Shown here: piece after piece, positions 43,128 to 50,662 of the stretch | How positions within the stretch are numbered: the first letter of the stretch is position 1 | Layout of the letters: the number at the start of each line of letters is the position of its first letter | Source: Tamlana carrageenivorans | GTDB taxonomy: Bacteria; Bacteroidota; Bacteroidia; Flavobacteriales; Flavobacteriaceae | Direction: 5' to 3' | Length of the DNA stretch: 64,000 bases | Assembly: GCF_002893765.1 (NCBI RefSeq) | Contig: NZ_CP025938.1 | Span: 1-64,000 of the forward strand | Notes under the pieces: generated by a model | What the model saw: the letters and a program-made list of their open reading frames with translations, nothing else | What the model was told of the DNA's origin: nothing | Databases searched by the model: none | Position numbers and translations under genes: made by a program

Positions 43128-43379
43128 ATGACGAATAATGATATCTTTAAAAAATTACGTGTAGCCTTAAAACTTCGAGATGATGACATTGTAAAAATTT
43201 TAGAGCTTGTAGATTTTAGAATTTCTAAAAGTGAACTGGGTGCTTTTTTCAGAAAAGAAGACCACCCCAAATATATGGAGTGTGGTGACCAAATTCTACG
43301 AAATTTTTTAAATGGTTTGGTCATTCATATGCGTGGACCGATGCCTAAAAAAGGAGACACTCCAAAACCTAATAAGTAA
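43128..43379 (+). CDS. DUF1456 (YehS-like) protein, single-repeat form
   Basis: An 83-residue protein starting MTNNDIFKKLRVALKLRDDDIVKILELVDFRISKSELGAFFRKEDHPKYMECGDQILRNFLNGLV, which is one DUF1456/YehS repeat. Enterobacterial YehS has two such repeats (about 156 residues), so this copy is a half-length form, followed by a proline/lysine-rich tail. It is cytoplasmic. Function is unknown. It is complete with a stop, and no sign of a second repeat in the next 340 bases on any frame. Confidence 0.82.
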   Translation: MTNNDIFKKLRVALKLRDDDIVKILELVDFRISKSELGAFFRKEDHPKYMECGDQILRNFLNGLVIHMRGPMPKKGDTPKPNK

Positions 43380-43687
43380 TTTATCTGCTTAATTATAATT
43401 TTATAGTCGTCTTATAAAGTGTACCTTGTTGGTTGATACCTTAAGAACACTTTACCAATAGGGTTCTTTATAATGCATTTAAAACTCCTACGCACTTGTC
43501 ATAGAGATTTTTAATTCTGTCAAATTCGAGGTTGGATATAGAATCTTTTGGTTCTGTAATTTCCTGTTAGATTCTTTTAAATTAATAGTAACAGCTATTA
43601 CATTATGATATTCGGACTAATGCCTTTCCTTCCTATTTGATAAAATGAATTTTTTAATCTTAAAATCAAAGCTTTTGAATAAGCCAT
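43380..43687. other. Intergenic region downstream of the DUF1456 gene
   Basis: About 308 bases without a recognisable ORF. A weak inverted repeat AAGAAC / GTTCTT around 43441-43469 may end the DUF1456 transcript. Otherwise nothing was recognised. Confidence 0.4.
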
Positions 43688-43716
43688 AAAAAAACCTCGA
43701 TAATCGAGGTTTTTTT
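43688..43716 (-). terminator. Terminator of the FKBP-like lipoprotein gene
   Basis: A 7-bp stem ACCTCGA / TCGAGGT with loop TAA, extended by A/T runs on both sides, six bases after the stop. It can work on both strands. Confidence 0.88.
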
Positions 43717-43721
43717 ATAAT

Positions 43722-44678
43722 TTAAATATCGTAATTAGCTTCTGTCTCTTCAGGATCTAAATATTTAGGAATCCCATTTTTACCTATATCATTTGTTGGA
43801 TCGCCATCGCCATCAATATCCTCATAAATGGTTAAAACACCATCACCATCATCATCAGTATCAACAAAATCTAAAATTCCATTGGCGTCCGTATCATCAC
43901 CGTCAAATACCCCTTCGGCAGAATTATAAGTAAATTTTCCATCACCATTAAGATCCTCTTTATAAGAAGGCACACCGTCACCATCATGATCGTTTTCAAA
44001 CATTTGTAGCACATCGAAATTAAAAACCAAACATGAATAGGAAGGAATTCCTGGTCTAACAGAACTAAAATAACCTAAGCCAGAAGGCGCAAACATTACC
44101 CCCACGCCATGGTTAATATAGTTTGAGGTACCATCATTATTTTCCATAAAAGCTTCAGCGGTATAGAATTCTGGTATTACAATTTGCCAAGCATCAATAT
44201 TATTCAATAAATCAGAATTAAAAGCCCCAGTTTCAGATCTATCGAAAACTTCATTATCTAATGTAAAACCTTTATAATTGGTTACCACATTATCACAAAA
44301 ATGAGGTGAAGGCGCCGTTTTATCAACGTTTTTATTCAAATCCAAGTAATAAATTTCATATTTAACATCGTAGTAAGTCACATACTTCATGATGGTATCT
44401 TGAATTAACAAACGGTGTCCCGTAGGTACCGTTTCATTTTCCTTAAGCTCGGTAATTTCGATATCTATAGATTTAGGATCTGGATTAGATCCATCAAAAT
44501 CAGACGCGTTATAATAATGCGTTTCTAGATAATCCAATAATAAGGCTTTGTCTTCTATTTGTTGCTCTGCTCTATCACGAACCTCTATAGTCGTTCCATC
44601 ATCATCATCATCTTTCTTACAAGATAAGAAACAGGTTGCTAAACCTAGAACAAACAAACTTAGTTTCATTAATTTCAT
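43722..44678 (-). CDS. FKBP-like lipoprotein with calcium-type DxDGDG repeats
   Basis: A predicted lipoprotein: signal MKLMKLSLFVLGLATCFLSC with lipobox Leu-Ser-Cys, then a poly-Asp stretch. The middle (VTNYKGFTLDNEVFDRSETGAF ... WQIVIPEF ... GLGYFSSVRPGIPSYSCLVFNFDVLQM) resembles an FKBP-type peptidyl-prolyl isomerase fold, possibly degenerate. The C-terminal 85 residues contain thrombospondin-3-like acidic repeats (DHDGDGVPSYKEDLNGDGKF, DTDDDGDGVLTIYEDIDGDGDP), likely calcium-binding. The ATG at 44678 is chosen over 44690 to give a usual signal peptide; 44669 is also possible. Isomerase activity is inferred from fold only. Confidence 0.78.
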   Translation of the reverse strand: MKLMKLSLFVLGLATCFLSCKKDDDDDGTTIEVRDRAEQQIEDKALLLDYLETHYYNASDFDGSNPDPKSIDIEITELKENETVPTGHRLLIQDTIMKYVTYYDVKYEIYYLDLNKNVDKTAPSPHFCDNVVTNYKGFTLDNEVFDRSETGAFNSDLLNNIDAWQIVIPEFYTAEAFMENNDGTSNYINHGVGVMFAPSGLGYFSSVRPGIPSYSCLVFNFDVLQMFENDHDGDGVPSYKEDLNGDGKFTYNSAEGVFDGDDTDANGILDFVDTDDDGDGVLTIYEDIDGDGDPTNDIGKNGIPKYLDPEETEANYDI

Positions 44679-44774
44679 TGTCGATATCATTATATTATAT
44701 AGAAGGAAAATAGCTTAATACACGTTCTAACCACATAACTCATGGAATTGTATTAAACAAAGGGCAATATTCCT

Positions 44775-44782
44775 TATTTTTG
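44775..44782 (+). promoter_or_regulatory. -7 element of the S4-domain gene
   Basis: TATTTTTG, a perfect TAnnTTTG, with TTG at 44748-44750 (24-base spacer, slightly long). Leader about 60 bases. Confidence 0.45.
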
Positions 44783-44849
44783 AAGGCGCAAGATACAATT
44801 TTAATATAATCTTGCCCAATAACATTAACGTAGTTTTAGTAATAATTAT

Positions 44850-45239
44850 ATGCGAATTGATAAGTACTTATGGAGTGTTAGGTATTATAAAACCAGAACT
44901 TTAGCGACCACCGCATGCAAAAAAGGTCAGGTACGTATTAATGATGATATCGTTAAACCTAGTCGGGATGTATACCCATTAGACATTGTTGAATTTAGAA
45001 AGGAGCAAATTAATTATAAGATTAAGGTTAACGATCTTCCTCCAAATCGTGTGGGCGCAAAAATTGTTGATCTTTATCGTACCGATATTACACCAAAAGA
45101 GCAATTTGAGGCTAAAGAACTTTTAAAATATTCCAAAGACTATTACAGGAAAAAAGGCACTGGTCGTCCTACCAAAAAAGACCGCCGAGATATTGACAGT
45201 TATACCGATGAAAATTTTATTGAGGACACAGAATCTTAA
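44850..45239 (+). CDS. RNA-binding S4 domain protein (Hsp15-like)
   Basis: A 129-residue protein with an S4 fold at the N-terminus: MRIDKYLWSVRYYKTRTLATTACKKGQVRINDDIVKPSRDVYPLDIVEFRK (about 1-55). It resembles HslR/Hsp15, which binds free 50S subunits carrying a nascent chain. The C-terminal tail is basic (KKGTGRPTKKDRRD), then acidic. It is followed by the phosphoribosyltransferase gene (38-base gap), possibly one operon. Confidence 0.88.
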   Translation: MRIDKYLWSVRYYKTRTLATTACKKGQVRINDDIVKPSRDVYPLDIVEFRKEQINYKIKVNDLPPNRVGAKIVDLYRTDITPKEQFEAKELLKYSKDYYRKKGTGRPTKKDRRDIDSYTDENFIEDTES

Positions 45240-45277
45240 ATAAAAATGAGTAATTTTATGGCTTAAAATTAAATTTT

Positions 45278-45781
45278 ATGACAGTTAAGAGTAATGTAAT
45301 CCTTAATCACAACGAAATTACCCATAAAATACGACGTATTGCTTTCCAAATTTATGAAAGCAATGTTGATGAGAAAGAAGTTATTCTTGCAGGCATTGGA
45401 ACTAACGGTTATATTTTTGCTGAAAAATTAAGAACAGTTCTTCAAAAAATATCAGACATTTCTCCTGTACTTTGTAAAGTTACTATGGATAAAAAGCAGC
45501 CTTGGTTGGAGATTTCTACATCGTTAAAACCGGAAGACTATAAAAACAAATCTTTAGTTTTAGTTGATGATGTTTTGAATTCGGGTACCACGTTAATTTA
45601 TGGTGTTAAGCATTTTTTAAACGTGCCTTTAAAACAATTTAAAACGGCAGTACTTGTTAACAGAAACCACAAAAAATACCCTATAAAAGCAGATTTTAAG
45701 GGTATTTCTTTATCGACTTCTTTGAAAGAACATGTTCAAGTAAGCTTAGAGGGAAAAAACTATGAAGCCATTTTAGAATAA
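45278..45781 (+). CDS. PyrR-like phosphoribosyltransferase
   Basis: A 167-residue type I PRT. The PRPP-binding loop is LVLVDDVLNSGTTLIYG near residue 100, and the N-terminal helix has HNEITHKIRRIAFQIYESN as in the PyrR/HprT group. PyrR proteins are uracil phosphoribosyltransferases and attenuation regulators of pyrimidine genes; whether this one binds RNA cannot be told. The C-terminus overlaps the convergent aroK gene by nine bases. Confidence 0.85.
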   Translation: MTVKSNVILNHNEITHKIRRIAFQIYESNVDEKEVILAGIGTNGYIFAEKLRTVLQKISDISPVLCKVTMDKKQPWLEISTSLKPEDYKNKSLVLVDDVLNSGTTLIYGVKHFLNVPLKQFKTAVLVNRNHKKYPIKADFKGISLSTSLKEHVQVSLEGKNYEAILE

Positions 45782-46294
45782 TTCGGCAATGACCTCTTGA
45801 ACAATTTCATCTTTTGTTTTGTTATCAATAGAAACGGTAATTTCTGCTTGGCTATAATAAGGAGCACGTTCAAATAAATGTTTTCCAATAAACTCGGCCA
45901 TCGCTTCTTCGGTTTCAATATGAGCGATTAAAGGGCGCTTCGCTTTTTTTCGCATTAATTTTTCGGTTAATGTGGCAATAGAAGCTTTTAAATAGATACT
46001 TTTTACGTTTTTGGCATTTAAGATATCACTCATGTTATTGCTGTAACAAGGAGCGCCTCCACCAAGTGAAAGTATCATATTTTCTTTTCTAGATAAAACC
46101 TCATTTAAATATAAGGTTTCCTGTTTTCTAAAATAAATCTCTCCGCTTTTTTTAAAAACTTCGGTTACTGAAGCGTTTTCCCTTTTTTCAATAAGATCAT
46201 CTAGATCAACAAAGGTATAATCCAGTTGGGCTGCTAATCTTTTTCCAATTGACGTCTTTCCAGAAGCCATATATCCAATTAATACAATAATCAT
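45773..46294 (-). CDS. aroK: Shikimate kinase
   Basis: AroK phosphorylates shikimate in the aromatic amino acid pathway. Walker A is LIGYMASGKTSIGKRLAAQL near residue 5, the shikimate-binding DxD region is YTFVDLDDLIEKREN, the arginine region is GEIYFRKQE, the glycine triple is LSLGGGAPCY, and the LID is RKKAKRPLIA. 173 residues, normal. Convergent overlap of nine bases with the PRT gene; the tRNA-Lys lies upstream on the other strand. Confidence 0.96.
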   Translation of the reverse strand: MIIVLIGYMASGKTSIGKRLAAQLDYTFVDLDDLIEKRENASVTEVFKKSGEIYFRKQETLYLNEVLSRKENMILSLGGGAPCYSNNMSDILNAKNVKSIYLKASIATLTEKLMRKKAKRPLIAHIETEEAMAEFIGKHLFERAPYYSQAEITVSIDNKTKDEIVQEVIAELF

Positions 46295-46370
46295 TTTTCT
46301 GTTATAAATTGATTTTTAAAAGCATAGAATCATGCCTGACAAAAAAACAAAAATTTATTCAAAAAAAGCC

Positions 46371-46400
46371 TTGTTTTTTTAAATAAAGCTACTATATTTG
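46371..46400 (+). promoter_or_regulatory. Promoter of tRNA-Lys
   Basis: TTG at 46371-46373, exactly 19 bases, TATATTTG at 46393-46400: a full consensus match. Start about 46407, 30 bases before the tRNA. Confidence 0.85.
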
Positions 46401-46436
46401 CACCCGCAAACATGAATTAGTTTGCATTGAAATAAT

Positions 46437-46509
46437 GACCTGGTAGCTCAGTTGGTAGAGCATCTCCCTTTTAAGGAGAGGGTCCTGGGTTCGAGCCCCA
46501 GCCCGGTCA
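46437..46509 (+). tRNA. tRNA-Lys (anticodon TTT)
   Basis: The acceptor stem GACCTGG pairs with CCCGGTC (one T-C mismatch at position 5-68). D arm GCTCAGTTGGTAGAGC, anticodon stem TCTCC/GGAGA with loop CTTTTAA (anticodon TTT at 46470-46472), T arm CTGGGTTCGAGCCCCAG. CCA is not encoded. The overlapping minus-strand frame with a GARTQDPLLKR-type peptide is the known tRNA-antisense artefact. Confidence 0.96.
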
Positions 46510-46513
46510 CAGT

Positions 46514-46548
46514 AAAAGCCTAAAACAGTCGTTTTAGGCTTTTTTTTG
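46514..46548 (+). terminator. Terminator of tRNA-Lys
   Basis: A 13-bp perfect stem (AAAAGCCTAAAAC / GTTTTAGGCTTTT) with loop AGTC, followed by a T run, five bases after the tRNA. Confidence 0.9.
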
Positions 46549-46597
46549 ATGGTGTAAGGTTGTTTATTTTTCAAGTAATTCTGGGTCAAGAGCAAAA

Positions 46598-47580
46598 GGG
46601 ATCAAGAGCAAAAGTTGGGGGATTTTAGAATTAAGCAAAAATAGTAGTTAATCTATAGAGGAAGAATTTTACGTTTCTCACGCCTCTGAACTGTGCTCTA
46701 AAAGCCTTAATTTTAGCATTGAAAGCTTCTGCTGAAGCGTTGGTACTTCTATTATCAAAATAGTTTAGAATGTTTTGATAGTGAACAGACATGGTTCTGG
46801 ATATAGTATTAAAGCTTTTAAAGGCTGCTTGTCTAACTTTTTCATCCCATTTAGCTAATCGTGTTAGTGCGGAAGTTTTATCCTGAGTATTGTTAAAAAT
46901 CCAAGATCAGTTCTGGCATAGTTTGTATGCTTTTTCTATATCAGGATAGTGTTTAAATAGTATCACTGATCTTTTAGCTTGGTTTTCAGTCCACTTATTG
47001 CTTGGCTTATAGAGTAAATATCTTCCTCTTGCCAGTAGTTGTTTTAATGTATCTCCGTTTGGAAGTATTTCAGGTGTGTATTTTAAAGATTTACTTCTAG
47101 CGTCTTCTATGGCATCATTTTCAAAATCGATGGCTTCCCACCTGTGTTTTATTCTTATTTCTTGCAAAGCGTCCAATGCTAATTTCTGCACATGAAAACG
47201 GTCTATAACTAAGCAGGCATTGGGGAATGATTTTTTGACAATGAGTCCCATGTTTCCTGCCATATCCAGAGTCACTTCTTTAACTTTATTTCTTTGTTTT
47301 AAAGGAATTTCATGAAGTATTTTTATCACTGTTTCAGCTTTAGTTCCTTTAACTATAGCTACTATAGAGCCTTTCTTTCCTTTGGCATCTTTATTGGTTA
47401 AGATGGTGTAGAGTTCGCCATTACAAAAAGCGGTTTCGTCAAGCGATAGGTAGCTTCCTAGATTCTCAGGGTACAATAGCCAATCTTTTGCATGGGCTTT
47501 TTGATCCCAAGATTTAAAATCACTTAAGTGATCTTTGTACTGGCGTTGCAGTTTCTTGGGATCAAGCACAAAAGTTGGGG
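46598..47580 (-). mobile_element. ISAon1/ISL3-type insertion remnant bounded by 23-bp direct repeats
   Basis: The segment carries a broken ISAon1-type transposase gene and is bounded by two 23-bp copies of nearly the same sequence in the same orientation: left 46598-46620 and right 47558-47580 (21 of 23 identical, core GGGATCAAG..CAAAAGTTGGGG). An extra partial copy (GGGTCAAGAGCAAAA) precedes the left one at 46583. Normal IS ends are inverted, so direct ends point to a truncated or rearranged remnant. It sits between the tRNA-Lys terminator and the tRNA-Arg terminator. Confidence 0.7.
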
Positions 47581-47605
47581 AGTATTTAAAACAAAAAAGC
47601 TCCAC
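46631..47605 (-). pseudogene. ISAon1 family transposase, disrupted by a TGA
   Basis: The frame from 47605 reads KKLQRQYKDHLSDFKSWDQKAHAKDWLLYPENLGSYLSLDETAF, then VTLDMAGNMGLIVKKSFPNACLVIDRFHVQKLALDALQEIRIKHRWEA, matching the DDE domain of ISAon1-type (ISL3-like) transposases. A TGA at 46907-46909 stops it after KAYKLCQN. The same frame continues past it (SWIFNNTQDKTSALTRLAKWDEKVRQAAFKSF ... FFLYRLTTIFA) to TAA at 46631-46633. The first residues (MELFCFKYSPTFVLDPK) are encoded by the right direct repeat and flanking DNA, so the true N-terminal part is missing or displaced. Not functional as read. Confidence 0.85.
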
Positions 47606-47625
47606 TATGACTAGTGAAGCTTTTT
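47593..47625 (-). terminator. Terminator of tRNA-Arg
   Basis: On the minus strand AAAAAGCTTCACTA / TAGTGGAGCTTTTTT (one mismatch) directly after the tRNA 3' end. Confidence 0.85.
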
Positions 47626-47626
47626 G

Positions 47627-47700
47627 TGAGCCCTGCAGGATTCGAACCTGCGACCGCCTCCTTAGAAGGGAGGTGCTCTATCCAGCTGAGCTAAGAGCCC
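47627..47700 (-). tRNA. tRNA-Arg (anticodon TCT)
   Basis: The minus strand reads GGGCTCT as 5' acceptor, paired with AGGGCTC (two G-T wobbles), D arm GCTC/GAGC, anticodon stem CCTCC/GGAGG with loop CTTCTAA (anticodon TCT; aga at 47664-47666 on +), T arm GCAGGTTCGAATCCTGC, discriminator A. CCA is not encoded. It decodes AGA and AGG. Confidence 0.96.
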
Positions 47701-47730
47701 TCAAGAAAATCATTTTTGATTTCCGGTGTG

Positions 47731-47763
47731 CAAATATATAAATTAACTTTAAATGTAACCAAA
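47731..47763 (-). promoter_or_regulatory. Promoter of tRNA-Arg
   Basis: TTTG (47763-47760), 21 bases, TATATTTG (47738-47731) on the minus strand. Full match. Confidence 0.82.
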
Positions 47764-47839
47764 AGAAATCTTCTTAATTTTCACTAAAATTCTAAAATAT
47801 AAAAAACACCTTGATTTACTGAACTTTAGAAAGTGCCTT

Positions 47840-47879
47840 AAACAACAAAAGCATCATAATTATGATGCTTTTGTTGTTT
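47840..47879 (-). terminator. Perfect 40-bp palindrome, terminator of the symporter gene
   Basis: Two 20-base arms with no loop (centre between 47859 and 47860), core AAAAGCATCATAATTATGAT. It is 16 bases after the symporter stop. The arms end in A/T-rich sequence that can act as the T tract on either strand. Confidence 0.85.
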
Positions 47880-47894
47880 TTCATTTATGTATTT

Positions 47895-49523
47895 CTACCA
47901 AAATAAGGCATAAAGCACAGTAAGTAAAATACATACTACGAAAGATCCAATATTGAATGTTGGCGATGTTTTAAACAACTCCTTAGACAATTCAATTCCT
48001 TTTAGATCATCAGCACCTTTATTTTGAAGATGACTTAATATCATAATTATTGCCATGGTAAGTAAGGCCGTGATTCCCATTTGGTGCATCCAAGGCTCAA
48101 ATACTGGAATTGGTAAAAACTTTAAAGCTAATGCAATTGGAATGGATGCTACAGCACCCCAGATCGCAGCATTATTAGTTGTTTTCTTCCAGAATAAACC
48201 TAGTAAGAATACCGCTAATATTCCTGGACTCACAATTCCTGTATATTCTTGAATGAATTGAAAAGCTTGATCAATCCCCCCTAATAGTGGAGCAACGATA
48301 ACAGCGATTAGTAAAGCTACTGCTCCAGAGATACGACCAACATTAACGGTCGCTTTATCGGTCGCATTTTTATTGATATATTGTTTATAGATATCCATGG
48401 TAAAAATAGTAGACGTCGAATTTAGCATCGATGCCAACGAAGACACTACCGCAGCGGCTAAAGCAGCAAAGGCCACACCTTTTAATCCAACTGGCAAGAA
48501 CTGAAGTAACCACGGGTATGCTTTATCGGCTTGAGCTGCAGAAGGCACATTCAACTGCCCTACTTCACCTAAATTAGCCATAATAGATGGATCGTTAACC
48601 ATCACGTACGCAGCAATACCTGGTATAACTACAATTAAAGGAATAACTAGCTTTAAAAAGGCTGCTAATAAAATACCCTTTTGAGACTCTCGTAATGATT
48701 TTGCCGCCAAGGTACGTTGTATAATGTATTGATTGAATCCCCAGTAGTACAAATTCGCGACCCATAGTCCGCCAACTAATACCCAAATTCCAGGTAAATT
48801 GTTGTAATTATCATTTGTTTCATCAAGAATCATATGAAATTTCTCTGGTGCGGCTTCCCATACTTTAGAAAAACCTTGTATAACTCCTTCACCTCCAGAA
48901 ACTGTATTTAAAGCCAGGTAAGTTGTAATTAAACCACCCAATACTAAAAATACCACTTGAATAACATCGGTCCAAGCTACAGCCGATAAACCACCATACA
49001 AAGAGTATGCTGCAGAAAACAAAGCCAATCCAATTATGGCGTACATCATATCTACACCCATAATCGTTTCAATAGCTAATCCCCCTAAGTAGAGTACCGA
49101 AGCCAAGTTCACGAAAATGTAAAGTCCTAACCAAAAAACGGCTAAGATGGTTTTTAGGTTTGTAGAAAAACGTTTCTCAACAAATTCAGGAATGGTATAC
49201 AATCCTTTTTCAATAAAAATAGGCAAGAAATACTTACCGACAATAATTAATGTTAATGCTGCCATCCACTCATAAGATGCAATGGCAATACCAAGGGCAA
49301 ACCCGGAGCCTGACATCCCAATAAATTGTTCTGCAGAAATATTAGCTGCAATTAATGATGTTCCAATAGCCCACCATGGTAATGATTTACTTGCTAGAAA
49401 ATAATCTTCGGCGTTCTTTTGGTGGCCTTTTTTATCTCGGGATACCCATAAACCTACGCCTAGTATCAAAATGGCGTAAGCTACAAATACTACATAATCC
49501 CAGAAATCGAAACCTGCTGTCAT
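47895..49523 (-). CDS. Sodium:solute symporter (SSS family), probable galactose/glucose transporter
   Basis: A 542-residue inner-membrane protein with about 14 helices. It starts FDFWDYVVFVAYAILILGVGLWVSRDKKG, and has GTSLIAANISAEQFIGMSGSGFALG (the SSS sodium-site region near residues 55-80), YSLYGGLSAVAWTDVIQVVFLVLGG, and FAALAAAVVSSLASMLNSTSTIFTMDIYKQYI (the SSS consensus near residue 355). The SGLT-like length and its place, divergent from a regulator followed by galM-galK-galT, argue for galactose as substrate. That specificity is inferred from context. Confidence 0.9.
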   Translation of the reverse strand: MTAGFDFWDYVVFVAYAILILGVGLWVSRDKKGHQKNAEDYFLASKSLPWWAIGTSLIAANISAEQFIGMSGSGFALGIAIASYEWMAALTLIIVGKYFLPIFIEKGLYTIPEFVEKRFSTNLKTILAVFWLGLYIFVNLASVLYLGGLAIETIMGVDMMYAIIGLALFSAAYSLYGGLSAVAWTDVIQVVFLVLGGLITTYLALNTVSGGEGVIQGFSKVWEAAPEKFHMILDETNDNYNNLPGIWVLVGGLWVANLYYWGFNQYIIQRTLAAKSLRESQKGILLAAFLKLVIPLIVVIPGIAAYVMVNDPSIMANLGEVGQLNVPSAAQADKAYPWLLQFLPVGLKGVAFAALAAAVVSSLASMLNSTSTIFTMDIYKQYINKNATDKATVNVGRISGAVALLIAVIVAPLLGGIDQAFQFIQEYTGIVSPGILAVFLLGLFWKKTTNNAAIWGAVASIPIALALKFLPIPVFEPWMHQMGITALLTMAIIMILSHLQNKGADDLKGIELSKELFKTSPTFNIGSFVVCILLTVLYALFW

Positions 49524-49554
49524 AATAAGTTAGTTTTTTAGTTAAGTTGAAAAG

Positions 49555-49562
49555 CAAATATA
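49555..49562 (-). promoter_or_regulatory. -7 element of the symporter gene
   Basis: TATATTTG on the minus strand, a perfect TAnnTTTG, about 30 bases before the ATG at 49523. No clear -33 box. Confidence 0.5.
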
Positions 49563-49605
49563 AAATTTATTTATAACTAAATTAGAACAATCTTCAAATA
49601 ACCGA

Positions 49606-49623
49606 CTGGTAGGGTCTGGTAGG
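49606..49623. promoter_or_regulatory. Candidate operator: CTGGTAGG direct repeat
   Basis: Two copies of CTGGTAGG (49606-49613 and 49616-49623) are exactly 10 bases apart, one helical turn. They lie between the -7 elements of the symporter (49555-49562) and of the regulator (49641-49648), where a regulator would touch both promoters. The repeat is the obvious candidate binding site for the GntR-type protein encoded next to it. It is inference. Confidence 0.5.
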
Positions 49624-49640
49624 TATAAAATATTTTTTTA

Positions 49641-49648
49641 TATCTTTG
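49641..49648 (+). promoter_or_regulatory. -7 element of the regulator gene
   Basis: TATCTTTG, a perfect TAnnTTTG, nine bases before the ATG at 49658. The mRNA would be nearly leaderless. No -33 TTG seen, consistent with a regulated promoter. Confidence 0.5.
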
Positions 49649-49657
49649 TTTCACATT

Positions 49658-50650
49658 ATGATAGAAATAAACATAAATACAGGAACACCTAAGTATAAGC
49701 AAATCATTTTAGCTGTAGAACAGGCTATTTCTAAGGGGCACCTAACCATAGGCATGCAGCTACCTTCCATTAATAGCATTAAAGAAACCCACAAACTTTC
49801 TCGAGATACGGTTTTAATGGCCTATAACGATTTAAAAAACCGTGGCATTATTCAGTCGGTTGTTGGTAAGGGCTATTTTGTTGCTAGTGAGCACGTTCAT
49901 ATTCAACAAAAAATATTTTTACTTTTTGATGAATTAAACAGTTTTAAAGAAGATTTGTACAATACTTTTCTCAATGAATTAGGCCCAAACATTCAAGTTG
50001 ATATTTTCTTCCATCATTTTAATGAAAACACCTTTAGTAAATTGATTAACGATCATTTAGACGATTACCATTACTACATTATCATGCCTGGGCTACTAAA
50101 AAACACATCAAAAGTTATTAACGTGTTGCCTAAGGACAAGGTTTTCATATTAGATCAGCTTCATAGCGACCTCAAAGGTTACGCTGCGATTTATCAGGAT
50201 TTTGAAACAGATGTTTTCTCTAGTTTAAGTAAAGTAAAAGATCTCATAAAAAAATACAAACAATTCGTTTTGGTTTTCGACCCCAAAAAACAACCTTCTG
50301 GTATGAAAAAAGGCTTCGTGAAGTTTTGTAAGCAAAACGCGATACCTTACCAAATTACGGCCTTTTTTGAGCCTGAAACGCTAAAAAAAGGCGATTTATA
50401 CATCACACCAGACGACAGGAGTTTATTAAACATCATCAAAGTTTTGAAAAAGGACAACCTCATTATCTCTAAAGACATTGGCGTGATTTCATATAACGAA
50501 ACCCTCTTAAAAGAGGTTGTTGAAGGTGGTATTACCACAATTTCAACAGATTTTAAATACATGGGGAAACGTTTGGCCGAAATGATTCTAAACAACGAAC
50601 ATACTCAAGTTAAAAACCCACATAACATATTCATTAGACATTCATTATAA
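49658..50650 (+). CDS. GntR-family transcriptional regulator with LacI/periplasmic-binding-type sensor domain
   Basis: An N-terminal GntR winged-helix (about 1-70): TPKYKQIILAVEQAISKGHLTIGMQLPSINSIKETHKLSRDTVLMAYNDLKNRGIIQSVVGKGYFV. The C-terminal ~250 residues look like a LacI-type sugar-binding domain (KIFLLFDELNSFKEDLYNTFLNELG, GVISYNETLLKEVVEGGITTISTDFKYMGKRLAEMIL), the last with the typical T-x-x-x-D-x-x-x-M/G-x-x-A pattern. The in-frame TTG at 49646 would overlap the -7 element, so the ATG at 49658 is the start. It probably senses galactose or a derivative and controls the locus. Confidence 0.9.
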   Translation: MIEININTGTPKYKQIILAVEQAISKGHLTIGMQLPSINSIKETHKLSRDTVLMAYNDLKNRGIIQSVVGKGYFVASEHVHIQQKIFLLFDELNSFKEDLYNTFLNELGPNIQVDIFFHHFNENTFSKLINDHLDDYHYYIIMPGLLKNTSKVINVLPKDKVFILDQLHSDLKGYAAIYQDFETDVFSSLSKVKDLIKKYKQFVLVFDPKKQPSGMKKGFVKFCKQNAIPYQITAFFEPETLKKGDLYITPDDRSLLNIIKVLKKDNLIISKDIGVISYNETLLKEVVEGGITTISTDFKYMGKRLAEMILNNEHTQVKNPHNIFIRHSL

Positions 50651-50662
50651 AACCACATTATT

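Noticed and set aside
46392..46595. Minus-strand ORF with a GARTQDPLLKR-type peptide
   Set aside because: It is the antisense of the tRNA-Lys gene, a well-known artefact class, not a protein gene.
47535..47741. Plus-strand ORF with an RIRTCDRLLRREVLYP-type peptide
   Set aside because: It covers the antisense of tRNA-Arg and part of the transposase remnant; another tRNA-antisense artefact.
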